DNA from: Marininema halotolerans
GTDB taxonomy: Bacteria; Bacillota; Bacilli; Thermoactinomycetales; DSM-45169
Assembly (NCBI RefSeq): GCF_900116235.1
Contig: NZ_FPAA01000013.1
Coordinates: forward strand, 19,643-83,642
Direction: 5' to 3'
DNA length: 64,000 nt
Shown: positions 35,662 through 45,044 of the stretch, piece after piece
Numbering within the stretch: the first letter of the stretch is position 1
How the letters are laid out: each line of letters starts with the position of its first letter
Made by a program: the position numbers and the translations under genes
The notes under the pieces: model-generated
Databases searched by the model: none
Told to the model about the DNA's origin: nothing
What the model saw: the letters and a program-made list of their open reading frames with translations, nothing else

Positions 35662-36516
35662 ATGAGTGGACCCACATTTAACGGTACAAGAGTAGGAAAG
35701 CTTCCGATTGGGATTACAATTGCCCCCTTTTCTAAACGGTTAAAAGAAATATATAGTACAAGTGACTATAAAAAATTGTATGGCGATGTGGATATTGTTG
35801 GTCTAGAAAAATTACTGATTAGTATAACAACAGAGGCTGTAAATCAGTGGAACACGTTGTTAGAGAGGCAAGTATTTGAATTTCAAAAACCAGTTGAACC
35901 TAAACCAAACTCTCCTGAAGTAAGTGATTGTGGTGTGATGAAGAATAACGTAATCATCTATCCTGCTATCATTCCAGCCGAAATTTTCAAGCTGGGTGGT
36001 ACATTTATGTATTATATAGATGAGAATGGGAAATCTTTTAATTCAAAATTAATGCAAACCTCACAACCAATTGATAATCCATCTCTGGTCAATTGCGGAA
36101 CAATAAGAATGAATTTTAGCGCCCTAGAAAAAAAGGTCTCAAAAATAATAACTGCTTCTGAAATATTCAAACTTAAAGCATATATTGAACATCTCAAGAA
36201 ACAAACAGAAGATTCGGGTGAGAAATTCGATATAACAAAGTATGATATTGCTTCTGAGGATGACATTGAAGCTACGGTAATAAAAAATGTAGGTAAGGAT
36301 GATATTGTTATCAATCAATTTAATTATCTTTTTTCGATTACCCATGAGTTGGGGCATGTACTGGGTTTAGATCATACAATAGATATGAATTCGATTATGT
36401 ATCATGGGTTGAATCATAGGGTAGCAAAATCGATGTCTGAGAATAAGTGGAAAATAGGGAAATCAGATATTGCGGCGATTGTAGCGCTTTATCAAATGAA
36501 AAAAATGACGGTGTAA
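35662..36516 (+). CDS. Metzincin-type zinc metalloprotease without signal peptide
   Basis: 284 aa. The catalytic HExxHxxGxxH is H228-E-L-G-H-V-L-G-L-D-H238, followed by a Met-turn NSIMYH (Met246), so the active site is intact and of matrixin/M10 type. The N-terminus (MSGPTFNGTRVGKLPIGITIAPF) has no hydrophobic export signal, so the protein is cytosolic, leaderless-secreted, or a toxin. AAAAGGAGAG precedes the ATG. The gene is AT-rich with Ile/Lys-rich codons, unlike the backbone. Possible roles include maturing the signalling peptide or acting as a regulated effector; these are guesses. Confidence 0.83.
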   Translation: MSGPTFNGTRVGKLPIGITIAPFSKRLKEIYSTSDYKKLYGDVDIVGLEKLLISITTEAVNQWNTLLERQVFEFQKPVEPKPNSPEVSDCGVMKNNVIIYPAIIPAEIFKLGGTFMYYIDENGKSFNSKLMQTSQPIDNPSLVNCGTIRMNFSALEKKVSKIITASEIFKLKAYIEHLKKQTEDSGEKFDITKYDIASEDDIEATVIKNVGKDDIVINQFNYLFSITHELGHVLGLDHTIDMNSIMYHGLNHRVAKSMSENKWKIGKSDIAAIVALYQMKKMTV

Positions 36517-36541
36517 TAATCCAACCTTTCAGGCCTGATAC

Positions 36542-36578
36542 AAAAGGAGGAGGAGGGCCTTAGCCTTTCTCCTTTTTG
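36542..36578 (+). terminator. Terminator after the metzincin gene
   Basis: AAAAGGAG (36542-36549) pairs with CTCCTTTT (36569-36576), with further internal pairing and a T-run. Confidence 0.8.
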
Positions 36579-36706
36579 ATTATTCAGTAAAACCAAGAGA
36601 TACCCTTGAGCTCATTAAGATAAGAGTGATCTCCATCATAGGATTCGACCATGGACTTTTGGTCACAGCAATTCCACCAGAATCAACCCGTGAACCCTTA
36701 CCTACA

Positions 36707-36735
36707 TTGACACTGGCTCATTGCTATGATATGAT
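36707..36735 (+). promoter_or_regulatory. Sigma-A promoter of rplU
   Basis: TTGACA at 36707-36712, 17-bp spacer, TATGAT at 36730-36735. It marks the end of the island and the return to the conserved backbone. Confidence 0.85.
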
Positions 36736-36744
36736 TTCGGTTGT

Positions 36745-36853
36745 GTAATCTGAGCTTGCTCTCCGGGAGCAAGGCAGTACCGCACGGATTGGGTTATAAG
36801 GGCTTATGCCCACCCATATTCGGCGAGTCTTCACACAGGAGGAGGTCCCGGCT
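36745..36853 (+). ncRNA. Probable L21 leader of rplU
   Basis: About 110 nt of transcribed leader between the promoter and the rplU start, with GC-rich pairing segments (CTCCGGGAG near 36760, GGGCTTATGCCC near 36800). Firmicutes rplU operons carry a structured L21 leader at this position. The identity rests on position and visible hairpins; I could not match a consensus. Confidence 0.55.
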
Positions 36854-37165
36854 ATGTATGCATTGATTGAAACCGGCGGAAAACAGTACCGCGTAGAGGA
36901 AGGCCAAGCTATCTACGTGGAAAAACTAGCCGCTGCTGAGGGAGAAAGCGTTACGTTTGACAAGGTGTTGCTCATTGGCAAAGAGGGTAACACCACCGTG
37001 GGTGCTCCGCTTGTATCCGGTGCGAAAGTTACGGGTAAAGTGGACAAACAAGGTAAAGCTAAAAAAGTCGTTGTATTTAAGTATAAGCCGAAGAAGAACT
37101 ACAAGCGGAAGCAAGGGCATCGTCAGCCTTTCACCAAAGTCATCATCGAAAAAATCGAAGGTTAA
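36854..37165 (+). CDS. rplU: 50S ribosomal protein L21
   Basis: 103 aa starting [18 protein letters not shown], with the typical [19 protein letters not shown]-terminal rRNA-binding stretch. AGGAGGAGG at 36838-36846 sets ATG 36854; an upstream in-frame start at 36806 is inside the leader. First gene of rplU-prp-rpmA. Confidence 0.98.
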   Translation: MYALIETGGKQYRVEEGQAIYVEKLAAAEGESVTFDKVLLIGKEGNTTVGAPLVSGAKVTGKVDKQGKAKKVVVFKYKPKKNYKRKQGHRQPFTKVIIEKIEG

Positions 37166-37174
37166 TCCGGCGAT

Positions 37175-37516
37175 ATGATTCGAGTAACACTCACCCGTGA
37201 TTCACGGGGGCGGTTGGAGCGAGTCGAGATGGATGGGCATGCAGAATTCGGTGAGTATGGCCAAGACATTGTCTGTGCAGCGGTGTCTGGCATAGCCATC
37301 GGATTAGCTAATGCGACAGAAACGCTCCTCGGGGTTCGCATTTATGGTGAGGTGGATGCAGACTCAGGAGGCCATTTAGACTGTCAGCTACCTAAGGGGT
37401 TAGCCCCTGATGTAGAAGAGCGAGTCCGCCTTTTGATGGAGGCGATGGCCACGTCTCTCCAATCGGTCGCTGATGAATATAGTTCTTATGTAAAAATTAC
37501 GGAAAACACTCGTTGA
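37175..37516 (+). CDS. prp: Ribosomal-processing cysteine protease Prp
   Basis: 113 aa (ysxB in Bacillus). The catalytic His and Cys are in [20 protein letters not shown]. Prp removes the N-terminal extension of L27 in Firmicutes, and the L27 in the next gene carries the cognate extension. It lies 9 bp after rplU and its end abuts the rpmA ribosome site. Confidence 0.95.
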   Translation: MIRVTLTRDSRGRLERVEMDGHAEFGEYGQDIVCAAVSGIAIGLANATETLLGVRIYGEVDADSGGHLDCQLPKGLAPDVEERVRLLMEAMATSLQSVADEYSSYVKITENTR

Positions 37517-37530
37517 AGGAGGTGGATTCC

Positions 37531-37827
37531 ATGTTGAAAATGAACCTGCAATTCTTCGCTTCGAAGAAAGGGGTTGGCTCCACAAAAAACGGCCGTGATA
37601 GCATTTCTAAGCGTCTCGGTGTGAAACGTGGAGACGGTCAAGAAGTAAGCGCTGGGAGCATTTTGGTTCGTCAGCGGGGGACAAAAATCTACCCGGGAAC
37701 CGGTGTTGGTCGCGGCGGCGATGATACCCTTTTCGCCAAAGTGGACGGCGTTGTTAAATTTGAGCGTATGGGTCGCGATAAAAAGCGAGTCAGCGTTTAT
37801 GCGAAAGTCGCTACGGAAGCGGTTTAA
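37531..37827 (+). CDS. rpmA: 50S ribosomal protein L27 (precursor)
   Basis: 98 aa. The N-terminus [16 protein letters not shown] holds the Firmicutes pre-sequence cut by Prp after the FF pair. The rest is typical L27 ([35 protein letters not shown]). AAGGAGG at 37516-37522 sets ATG 37531. Confidence 0.98.
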   Translation: MLKMNLQFFASKKGVGSTKNGRDSISKRLGVKRGDGQEVSAGSILVRQRGTKIYPGTGVGRGGDDTLFAKVDGVVKFERMGRDKKRVSVYAKVATEAV

Positions 37828-37856
37828 GCAAAAGCCTCGATTTCTGGGGAGTCACG

Positions 37857-37886
37857 ACCCTGGCCGTTTTACGGTCGGGGTTTTTT
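37857..37886 (+). terminator. Terminator after rpmA
   Basis: ACCCTGGCCGT (37857-37867) pairs with ACGGTCGGGGT (37871-37881) with two G-U pairs, then a T-run. Confidence 0.92.
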
Positions 37887-37946
37887 CGTGGATGGGTTTC
37901 CATTACAATAGGATACGCGGAGGTTTGAACCGGATAGGAGCGGTTA

Positions 37947-38669
37947 GTGATGGGAAGTAAACAAGTCTCTTGGGCACCTGGAATGGGTTGGATCGCGTGT
38001 AGTATCCTGATGATGGCCATACAGCCTTGGGGCTGGTTTGTGGGTGTGCCCCTTGGTATCATTACCTTCTCTCTATGCGTACGGGCGCTACGTCAATTAC
38101 AGAGGACGAATGAAGGGAAAGCGCGGGTTGAAAGTGCTGAGCATAGCCTCCATCTTTTAAGTCGTTATCGTCATGATTGGCTAAATCATGTGCAAGTGAT
38201 CATGGGCTATTTGAGTGTGAAACGAGAAGAAAGAATTCTTCCCCTGCTAAGGGAGCTGACCGATGCTGCTCGTCAAGAGAGAGAAGTGGCAGCTGTAGGT
38301 TACCCACCGTTAGCCTTATGGCTCTCCACAGTCAATCAACGTGTACCTGAATGGATATGGATCATTGAGGTGAATGATGAATTAAAGAGCATCCATCCGC
38401 AATGGGGTGATTCCCTTCAACGCGGATTGGAACAGATGGCCGAGTGGTTACAAAAACAAGGGCGAGGGTTTAATGAACCTGAAGAAGTATGGGTTCGCTT
38501 TGAAAAGGAAGGGTCTGCTTGGGCGATTCATATACAACCGGACTTTCCACCAGAAATGAACGTGCCTTCGAGTGAGTGGTCGGCATTAAGGAATACTATT
38601 CAAAAACAGGGGGGCACCCTGGATAAACCCTCAGAGGACGCCCCTTTCATTATGCGATTGATTGCATGA
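37947..38669 (+). CDS. spo0B: Sporulation phosphotransferase Spo0B, with N-terminal membrane segments
   Basis: 240 aa by the GTG start. Phosphotransferase that passes phosphate from Spo0F to Spo0A. The active-site helix is SRYRHDWLNHVQVIMGYL, with the phosphorylated His in RHDWLN, followed by a degenerate ATPase-like C-terminal domain. Unlike the 192-aa soluble B. subtilis protein, it begins with two hydrophobic spans (MGWIACSILMMAIQPWGW and FVGVPLGIITFSLCV), so it is probably membrane-bound. Synteny rpmA-spo0B-obgE is conserved. GGAG at 37936-37939 supports GTG 37947 or ATG 37950. Confidence 0.87.
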   Translation: MMGSKQVSWAPGMGWIACSILMMAIQPWGWFVGVPLGIITFSLCVRALRQLQRTNEGKARVESAEHSLHLLSRYRHDWLNHVQVIMGYLSVKREERILPLLRELTDAARQEREVAAVGYPPLALWLSTVNQRVPEWIWIIEVNDELKSIHPQWGDSLQRGLEQMAEWLQKQGRGFNEPEEVWVRFEKEGSAWAIHIQPDFPPEMNVPSSEWSALRNTIQKQGGTLDKPSEDAPFIMRLIA

Positions 38670-38699
38670 TGAAAAAGAATTGAAAGGAGGGATTCGACA

Positions 38700-39986
38700 A
38701 TGTTTGTGGACAAGGTCAAGATATATGTAAAAGGCGGCGATGGAGGCAATGGGATGGTCGCCTTCCGACGGGAAAAGTATGAGGCGAATGGTGGACCCGC
38801 AGGTGGAGATGGAGGTCGTGGCGCCGACGTGGTATTTGTGGTGGATGAAGGTTTACGTACCTTAATGGACTTTCGTTATCAGAAGCACTTTAAGGCGAAA
38901 CCAGGTGAACATGGTCGTTCAAAGAGCCAACATGGTAAAGCGGCATCTCCGATGATGGTTCGGGTTCCCCCAGGTACCGTTGTAACGGATTCAGATACGG
39001 GGGATGTAGTGGCAGACCTGACACAACATGGCCAAGAGGCCGTCATTGCCCAAGGAGGTCGTGGAGGCCGCGGGAATATCCGTTTTTCAAGTCCTAAAAA
39101 TCCAGCTCCCTACATATCAGAAAATGGTGAACCGGGAGTAGAACGGTATGTCGAAATGGAGTTAAAGCTGTTAGCAGATGTAGGCCTTGTCGGATATCCC
39201 AGTGTTGGAAAGTCCACATTACTATCTGTGGTGTCCGCAGCCAAACCGAAAATTGGCGCCTATCATTTTACAACCATTGCGCCTAATCTAGGGCTAGTGG
39301 AAACCGCCGATGGACGTAGTTTTGTAATGGCGGATCTTCCTGGACTGATTGAAGGAGCTCATGAAGGCGTTGGTTTGGGTCACCAGTTCCTCCGCCATGT
39401 GGAAAGAACGAAAGTATTGGTGCATGTGGTGGATATGGCCGGGTCCGAAGGACGGGATCCTTATCAAGATTGGTTACAAATTAATGAAGAGCTTACCCTG
39501 TATCGTGAAGTTCTAGCCGAGCGGCCGCAGATTGTTGTCGCAAATAAAATGGATTTACCCGAAGCGGAGGAGAATCTGGAGATTTTTCGTGAACAGGTCG
39601 GCGTGGATGTATCGATTTTTCCTGTATCCGCTGCTACCCGTTCGGGTATTGATGAACTTCTTTATGCAATTGCGGATGAGTTGGATCGCATGCCCAAAGT
39701 AGAAGAAATCGTAGAACCTGATACAGAAGAAACAGAACGAAAGGTTTATCGGGCGGAAGAGCCTGAAGAAGCCTTTACCATCCGGCGGGATAATGAGGTG
39801 TTTGTAGTAGAAGGACCGCGGGTAGAGAAATTGATAAAAATGACCAATTTCCAGTATGATGAAGCGGTTCGTCGATTTGCGAACACCTTAAAAATCATGG
39901 GTGTCGATGATGGTTTGCGTGCACGTGGGGCAAAGGATGGCGATACGGTGCGCATCGATGAGATGGAATTTGAATTCCGTGATTAA
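38700..39986 (+). CDS. obgE: GTPase ObgE/CgtA
   Basis: 428 aa. The Gly-rich OBG fold ([29 protein letters not shown]) is followed by the GTPase domain (P-loop [11 protein letters not shown], switch [20 protein letters not shown]) and a C-terminal OCT domain ([29 protein letters not shown]). Essential GTPase linked to 50S assembly and, in Bacillus, the sporulation phosphorelay, consistent with spo0B upstream. AAAGGAGGG precedes the ATG. Confidence 0.98.
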   Translation: MFVDKVKIYVKGGDGGNGMVAFRREKYEANGGPAGGDGGRGADVVFVVDEGLRTLMDFRYQKHFKAKPGEHGRSKSQHGKAASPMMVRVPPGTVVTDSDTGDVVADLTQHGQEAVIAQGGRGGRGNIRFSSPKNPAPYISENGEPGVERYVEMELKLLADVGLVGYPSVGKSTLLSVVSAAKPKIGAYHFTTIAPNLGLVETADGRSFVMADLPGLIEGAHEGVGLGHQFLRHVERTKVLVHVVDMAGSEGRDPYQDWLQINEELTLYREVLAERPQIVVANKMDLPEAEENLEIFREQVGVDVSIFPVSAATRSGIDELLYAIADELDRMPKVEEIVEPDTEETERKVYRAEEPEEAFTIRRDNEVFVVEGPRVEKLIKMTNFQYDEAVRRFANTLKIMGVDDGLRARGAKDGDTVRIDEMEFEFRD

Positions 39987-40018
39987 GTTCTCTTTGTCAA
40001 TCGTGAACAGCGAAACAA

Positions 40019-40070
40019 ATAAGCGGTCACTTTCTAGGATGCATCTAGGAAGTGACCGCTTATGATTTTC
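40019..40070. terminator. Bidirectional terminator between obgE and nupC
   Basis: ATAAGCGGTCACTT (40019-40032) pairs with AAGTGACCGCTTAT (40050-40063), continued inward by CTAG/CTAG, between converging genes. Confidence 0.92.
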
Positions 40071-40079
40071 TATGAAAAA

Positions 40080-41303
40080 TTAAAAGAGACGCATGAGCAT
40101 CCCGGCAATGGTGGCGTTTAAGAGGTTTGCCAGCGTTCCTGCGAGTAGCGCTTTTAAACCAAAGCGGGCCACATCACTTCTGCGTGAAGGGGCCAATCCT
40201 CCAATGGTACCAATCTGGATAGCGATGGAGGAGAAGTTGGCGAAACCACATAAAGCAAAGGTGATGATGATCCCTGTGATAGGGGAGAGGTTATCAATTA
40301 CTTTACCGAAAGCACTGTAGGCGACAAATTCATTAATAACGACTTTCTGACCGATAAAGCTACCTGCGGTAATTGCTTCTGACCAGGGTACCCCAATGAG
40401 AAAGGCGATGGGGGAGAGTATATATCCTAAGATGGTCTGAAAGGTAAGGCCTGGATAACCAAACCACGAACCAACAAATCCTAAAAGGCCATTGAACAGG
40501 GCGATTAATGAAATAAAGGCGAGCAACAATGCACCTACATTAACAGCCAAGCGTAAACCATCCAAGGCTCCCTTCGCGGCAGCATCGATGACATTGACCG
40601 TATCGTCTTCTTGCACCATGGTAATCTGTTCAGCGGTCTCGTTTCGTTTGGTCTCTGGATACATCAATTTGGAGATGACCAATCCTGCTGGAGCCGCCAT
40701 CACACTCGCAGTGAGAAGATAAGGAAGGGGGATACCTAGAAGGGCATAACTAATGAGGGTAGAGCCGGCGACAGAGGTGAATCCATTGGTCATAATCGTA
40801 AACAGCTCCGACGATGTCAGGGAAGGAATATAGGGACGTATGAGGAGAGGAGCTTCAGATTGTCCTAAAAAAACAGTGGCAATCGATGAAAGGGACTCTA
40901 CCCGACTTGTCCCCAAGAGATAAGCAATCGCTCCACCGAGAATACGGATAATCCATTGGATTATTCCCCAATGATATAAAATCCCTATCAGCGCACCGAG
41001 AAAAATGATGACGGGAAGGACTTGTAAAGCGAAGATCGGCCCTCCTTTTCCAGTGACGAGACCATCAAATAAAAATTGAATCCCCACATTTGAAAAGTCT
41101 ATGAGATCAGTAACTCTTGCACTAAACCACTTAAGTCCAGCTTGACCTGCCGACCATTTTAACACCATAAAGGCAAAAGTAAATTGGATGGCAAGTCCCA
41201 ACACGACTGTCCTCCAGGGAATGATTCGTTTATTGTTGGAAAATAAGTAGGTAATGAAGAGAATGCCAAGGATGCCGGCGAGCCCCCAAAGAAAATTCAC
41301 CAT
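40080..41303 (-). CDS. nupC: Concentrative nucleoside transporter, NupC family
   Basis: 407-aa Na+- or H+-coupled nucleoside importer of the CNT family with about ten spans. Family motifs: [29 protein letters not shown] and the C-terminal [26 protein letters not shown]. The ATG at 41303 has TGGAGTGG upstream; GTG 41315 is longer without a site. It is inserted between obgE and pheB relative to B. subtilis. Confidence 0.92.
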   Translation of the reverse strand: MVNFLWGLAGILGILFITYLFSNNKRIIPWRTVVLGLAIQFTFAFMVLKWSAGQAGLKWFSARVTDLIDFSNVGIQFLFDGLVTGKGGPIFALQVLPVIIFLGALIGILYHWGIIQWIIRILGGAIAYLLGTSRVESLSSIATVFLGQSEAPLLIRPYIPSLTSSELFTIMTNGFTSVAGSTLISYALLGIPLPYLLTASVMAAPAGLVISKLMYPETKRNETAEQITMVQEDDTVNVIDAAAKGALDGLRLAVNVGALLLAFISLIALFNGLLGFVGSWFGYPGLTFQTILGYILSPIAFLIGVPWSEAITAGSFIGQKVVINEFVAYSAFGKVIDNLSPITGIIITFALCGFANFSSIAIQIGTIGGLAPSRRSDVARFGLKALLAGTLANLLNATIAGMLMRLF

Positions 41304-41418
41304 ATGTATAACCACTCCATTTATCGTAGTGTGGGGTATATGTGTTCAGCCAAGATACAAGTGTAACGATAGGGTATCCTGTGTGCACTGGATTATGTGA
41401 TCTTGCAGCAACCAACAA

Positions 41419-41451
41419 AAAGACGACTCGCTAGAATAACGAGTCGTCTTT
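41419..41451 (-). terminator. Terminator of the phosphatase gene
   Basis: 12-bp perfect stem AAAGACGACTCG / CGAGTCGTCTTT (41419-41430, 41440-41451), followed on the minus strand by a T-run. Confidence 0.9.
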
Positions 41452-41469
41452 GTTGATTCTTGTTTGGAG

Positions 41470-41943
41470 TTAGTAGGGGAGGTTATGCTTTTCGTAAATC
41501 ATGCGCAAGATCCCCTGACATCCTGCTTTTACGAGTTGGTATGTCTCTTCGAAGTCCCCAGTGAAGTAGGGATCAGGAACTTCTTTGTAAGTCGTATCGG
41601 GAATGAAATCCACCAAACGATGCACACGGGAGGAGGCGGCTTGATCTAGCGCGGTTACATTGGTGAAATTGCTCTCATCCATCACAATCAAATAGTCAAA
41701 TGATGTAAAATCCTCTGATTGGATTTGACGCGCATGGATTCCTTGGAATGAGATGCCATGTTCACGAAGAAGATTTTGCGTCCCTGTGTGAGGGGGTTCC
41801 CCTATATGCCAATCCCCTGTGCCGGCTGAGTCTACCTGTATCTTTTTTTCTAGCCCGGCTTCTTCTAACTGGTGCCGAAAGACGGCTTCTGCCATAGGTG
41901 AGCGGCAAATATTACCAAGGCAAACAAACAATACAGAAATCAT
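41470..41943 (-). CDS. Low-molecular-weight protein-tyrosine phosphatase
   Basis: 157 aa. The P-loop CX5R is CLGNICRSPMAEA near the N-terminus, and the general acid is in PDPYFTGDFEE. Orthologues include Bacillus YfkJ (Tyr) and YwlE (Arg); the P-loop residue after C and the surrounding context do not settle which. Its ATG shares one base with the tnpB stop (TAATG), so the transposon remnant lies directly upstream and may have displaced its promoter. The ribosome site is weak. Confidence 0.9.
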   Translation of the reverse strand: MISVLFVCLGNICRSPMAEAVFRHQLEEAGLEKKIQVDSAGTGDWHIGEPPHTGTQNLLREHGISFQGIHARQIQSEDFTSFDYLIVMDESNFTNVTALDQAASSRVHRLVDFIPDTTYKEVPDPYFTGDFEETYQLVKAGCQGILRMIYEKHNLPY

Positions 41944-42908
41944 TACTTCGCCGTTACGAAAAACTTATAAAACTCTACAAAGAGTCTACGTTTTCTTCCT
42001 GGTTCATCGTGTCCCGTTTCGCCAAATACACACTGGGATAAGTGTTTATTCTTCATCATTCCTTGTACATTCAAATTCTCGATGACAATGTGAGAGGGTT
42101 TGGTTTTCACGATCTCCGTTGTCATCTGATGAATGGTATCTTTGCGGATGTTCGTCATGCGATTTCTCAACTTAGCGACTCGTTGTCCCAGTTTCATAAG
42201 GTTGCGTGTTTTCCAGTAACGGTCTCCCTCCTTGTTCATTTGGTATTTACGAGAAACCCTTCGTTGCAACCGTTTGAAGCGTTTCTCTAATCGTTTGATC
42301 TTACTTGTTTTGTTGATGTTCTTGTATGTTACTCCATTGCTTACCGTTGCGAGTGTTTTAATGCCAACATCCACACCCACAGGCGGATTGGCGGGCGTGG
42401 AATAATCGACATAATCAGGCACTTCCACTGTGATGGAAACAAACCAATGAACTCCTTCTCTTCCCATGCGATAAGAAAGTGGCTTGAACTCTTCGGGCAA
42501 GTACTTTTTTTCGGCTAGTCGTATCCAGCCGATCTTCTCCAATCGAATCCGTGTGGGTTCGATCTTCACTTTATGCGGATCATTGTAGAAGCCCCATTTC
42601 GAGCGTCTCCGACTTTTGAATCGTGGGAACCTCGACTGTCCCTTAAAGAACCGTTGAAATGCAACGTCACAGTCTTTAATCGCCTGTTTGGTAACGGAAA
42701 ATAGCCAGCGGTAATCATCGGTCTGTTTAAGCTGGGTTAAGTGCTTCCTCAAATCCCCTTGACTATAGTTTTTCTTTGTTTCCTCGTAGTGAGACTTTTT
42801 CTGGTTCAGTGTCCAATTATACGCCCAACGTGCAACATGAGCCGACTTCTCTAATTGGGAACGTTGCTTGTTGTTCGGGGTTAGACGGATCTAATAGGCT
42901 CTAATCAT
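41943..42908 (-). pseudogene. tnpB: Decayed tnpB (IS200/IS605-type) gene
   Basis: In frame from ATG 42908 the sequence reads MIRAY-stop-IRLTPNNKQ: a TAG at 42893-42891 interrupts codon 6, after which the TnpB frame continues (RWAYNWTLNQKKSHYEET, RFKSRRRSKWGFY, GVDVGIKTLATVSNG, HIVIENLNVQGMMKN). After GMMKNKHLS the frame jumps to a short end (QCVFGETGHDEPGRKRRLF), so the zinc-ribbon and third RuvC Asp (about 80-100 residues) seem deleted. RuvC-I Asp and RuvC-II Glu remain. This is a non-functional remnant. Confidence 0.85.
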
Positions 42909-43023
42909 GGTGAGTTAATTCCTTCACCAGCTTTCTAGCCTGATTCGCCCGTTTCCCTTGTAATTTACAGCTAAATACCGTAACGATTTGAACAAGATCA
43001 TTTCCTATCGAGTAGATATTCAA
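42901..43023 (-). CDS. Possible 40-aa ORF coupled to tnpB
   Basis: From TTG 43023 the minus strand encodes MNIYSIGNDLVQIVTVFSCK.. ending KRANQARKLVKELTHHD, with its TAG (42903-42901) overlapping the tnpB ATG by 8 bases. AAGGAGG lies only 2-4 bases before the TTG, which is tight. The basic C-terminal part looks protein-like. It may be an accessory ORF of the element or remnant coding sequence; not recognised. Confidence 0.35.
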   Translation of the reverse strand: MNIYSIGNDLVQIVTVFSCKLQGKRANQARKLVKELTHHD

Positions 43024-43181
43024 CGCCTCCTTACTATTTCATCATAAGGTAAACGTTGGAAAATACAATATACTTTTTTAATGTTTTATACTTTTTGTTC
43101 AGCTGTTAGCGAGCCTCCATTTTTGATCATCAACGTTTATCTTACCACGAGAGCTATTCATTTTCTTGTAAAAAAAATTCC
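43024..43181. other. Gap between the transposon remnant and the pheB promoter
   Basis: No gene or clear RNA structure is seen here. It is AT-rich and presumably holds the left end of the tnpB element; the element boundary could not be placed. Confidence 0.4.
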
Positions 43182-43210
43182 TTGCAATCAGGATCGATAG
43201 AATCTATAAT
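43182..43210 (+). promoter_or_regulatory. Promoter of the pheB-hom-thrCB-pheA operon
   Basis: TTGCAA at 43182-43187, 17-bp spacer, TATAAT at 43205-43210, 45 bp before the pheB start. Confidence 0.8.
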
Positions 43211-43254
43211 GTCCGTTAATAAAAGACAATTGTTTTTGGAAGGAGGACAATCGA

Positions 43255-43704
43255 TTGACCCAACAGGAAGATGCTTATTACTTGATTCGTTCTGACATGC
43301 TACCTGAGGTCGTGCAGAAAACCGTTGAAGCGAAGGCGCTTCTGGCGGCTGGAACCGTAAAAACGGTACAAGAGGCCGTTGAAATGATTGGGATGAGCCG
43401 TAGTTCCTTTTATAAATACAAGGATGCGGTTTATCCATTTAATGCATTGATGAAAGAGAAAATTATTACCGTTTCTCTGACGCTAGAACATCGGTCGGGT
43501 GTTTTATCAGGCATTCTTTCATATCTGACCTTACAACGTGGCAATGTGCTGACAATTAATCAGACCATCCCGCTACAAGGAATGGCAGGGGTGACCATGT
43601 CGTTGGACACTGCGCAAGTCCATGTGGATGTGACTACATTGGTTGAGGGAATTCAAAAACTAGATGGTGTCCAACGTGCGTTTATCGTTGCTCGTGGAGA
43701 GTAG
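43255..43704 (+). CDS. pheB: ACT-domain protein PheB
   Basis: 149 aa. An N-terminal HTH-like part (TVQEAVEMIGMSRSSFYKYKDAV) is followed by an ACT domain (TVSLTLEHRSGVLSGILSYL). ACT domains bind amino acids. In B. subtilis pheB lies between obg and pheA; here it heads a threonine/phenylalanine operon. The TTG start is set by GGAAGGAGG at 43239-43247. Confidence 0.93.
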   Translation: MTQQEDAYYLIRSDMLPEVVQKTVEAKALLAAGTVKTVQEAVEMIGMSRSSFYKYKDAVYPFNALMKEKIITVSLTLEHRSGVLSGILSYLTLQRGNVLTINQTIPLQGMAGVTMSLDTAQVHVDVTTLVEGIQKLDGVQRAFIVARGE

Positions 43705-43739
43705 TTTCAGAGAGAACAAAAGCGAAAGTGGGGAAACCG

Positions 43740-45044
43740 ATGAAGCAAAGCGATGTGGTTCGAGTCGGATTACTGGGGCTTGGAACCGTTGGATGTGGGG
43801 TTGTTCGGCTATTGGAAGGACATAAGGATGATTTAGAAAAGCAGACGGGGCAACACATTGTGATTACAAAAGTGCTTGTTCAAGATGCAAAGAAAGGCCG
43901 TGGGGTTCATTTAAGTTCCGAACAAATTACCGATGATCCGGCACAGGTACTCAATCACCCTGAGATTGATGTAATTGTCGAGGTCATGGGGGGGATTGAT
44001 CCAGCAAGGGAGTATATTTTGCAGGCAATCGCGAATGGCAAAAATGTCGTGACAGCGAATAAGGATTTGATGGCGCTACATGGAGGAGAGATTCTTTCTG
44101 TCGCAGCAACAAAGCAATGTGATGTGTTTTACGAGGCAAGTGTTGCTGGGGGAATTCCCATCTTACGCGCATTAGTGGAGGGTTTTTCTTCAGATCGCAT
44201 CACGAAAATGATCGGGATTGTAAACGGGACAACGAATTATATTTTGACGGCGATGGAACAAGAGGGGGTTATGTTTGAAGATGCCCTCGCTCAGGCTCAG
44301 GAGCTAGGATATGCCGAAGCGGATCCCACTGCTGATATTGATGGCCTTGATGCTGCTCGGAAAATGGCGATTTTGGCGACCCTTGGTTTTCGAATCGATA
44401 TGCCATTGGCGGGTGTGGAAGCAAAGGGAATAGCCGATATTACCCAGGAAGATGTCAGTTTTGCCCATCAATTAGGGTATCGAATTAAACTGGTGGGGAT
44501 TGCTCAAAGGGATCAAGGGAAAGTGGAAGTGAGTGTACAACCGGTTCTTTTGCCCCTTAGCCACCCCTTATCCTCCGTCGATGGGGTGTATAATGCGGTA
44601 GCAGTATATGGTGAGGCGGTTGGAGAAACGATGTTTTATGGCCCGGGTGCTGGGGGGATGCCCACGGCAACCGCTGTCGTCTCTGATTTGGTAACGGTTG
44701 TAAAGAATCGCCGCTTAGGAGTGAATGGAAGGGGCACAGTAGGGCCTTATCAGAAACGAATTTTAAAATCACTGGATGAGATCGAATCAAAGCATTTCCT
44801 GCGGTTACATGTCACAGACGAAGCCGGTGTGCTTGCCCAACTAACCATGCTGTTTGCGAGCGAAAATATTAGTCTCGAAACAGTATTACAACTTCCTTAT
44901 GGTGAGAATAGCGCACAAATCATTCTCATTACTCATCGAGCAAGTCGTCGGCAAATGGATCATGTACAGAATGAGATTGTTGCCTTGGAGGCGGTCCAAG
45001 GGATACAAAGTTACTATCGTGTTGAGGGAGGGAGAGAGGGATGA
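43740..45044 (+). CDS. hom: Homoserine dehydrogenase
   Basis: 434 aa. Reduces aspartate semialdehyde to homoserine. Rossmann motif [13 protein letters not shown], the catalytic [18 protein letters not shown] segment ([13 protein letters not shown]), and a C-terminal ACT domain ([19 protein letters not shown]) for feedback. AAAGTGGGGA precedes ATG 43740; an in-frame GTG at 43728 is the longer option. Its stop overlaps thrC by 4 bases. Confidence 0.97.
   Translation: MKQSDVVRVGLLGLGTVGCGVVRLLEGHKDDLEKQTGQHIVITKVLVQDAKKGRGVHLSSEQITDDPAQVLNHPEIDVIVEVMGGIDPAREYILQAIANGKNVVTANKDLMALHGGEILSVAATKQCDVFYEASVAGGIPILRALVEGFSSDRITKMIGIVNGTTNYILTAMEQEGVMFEDALAQAQELGYAEADPTADIDGLDAARKMAILATLGFRIDMPLAGVEAKGIADITQEDVSFAHQLGYRIKLVGIAQRDQGKVEVSVQPVLLPLSHPLSSVDGVYNAVAVYGEAVGETMFYGPGAGGMPTATAVVSDLVTVVKNRRLGVNGRGTVGPYQKRILKSLDEIESKHFLRLHVTDEAGVLAQLTMLFASENISLETVLQLPYGENSAQIILITHRASRRQMDHVQNEIVALEAVQGIQSYYRVEGGREG

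Noticed and set aside
41464..41649. Plus-strand frame opposite the phosphatase
   Set aside because: Antisense shadow with no site.
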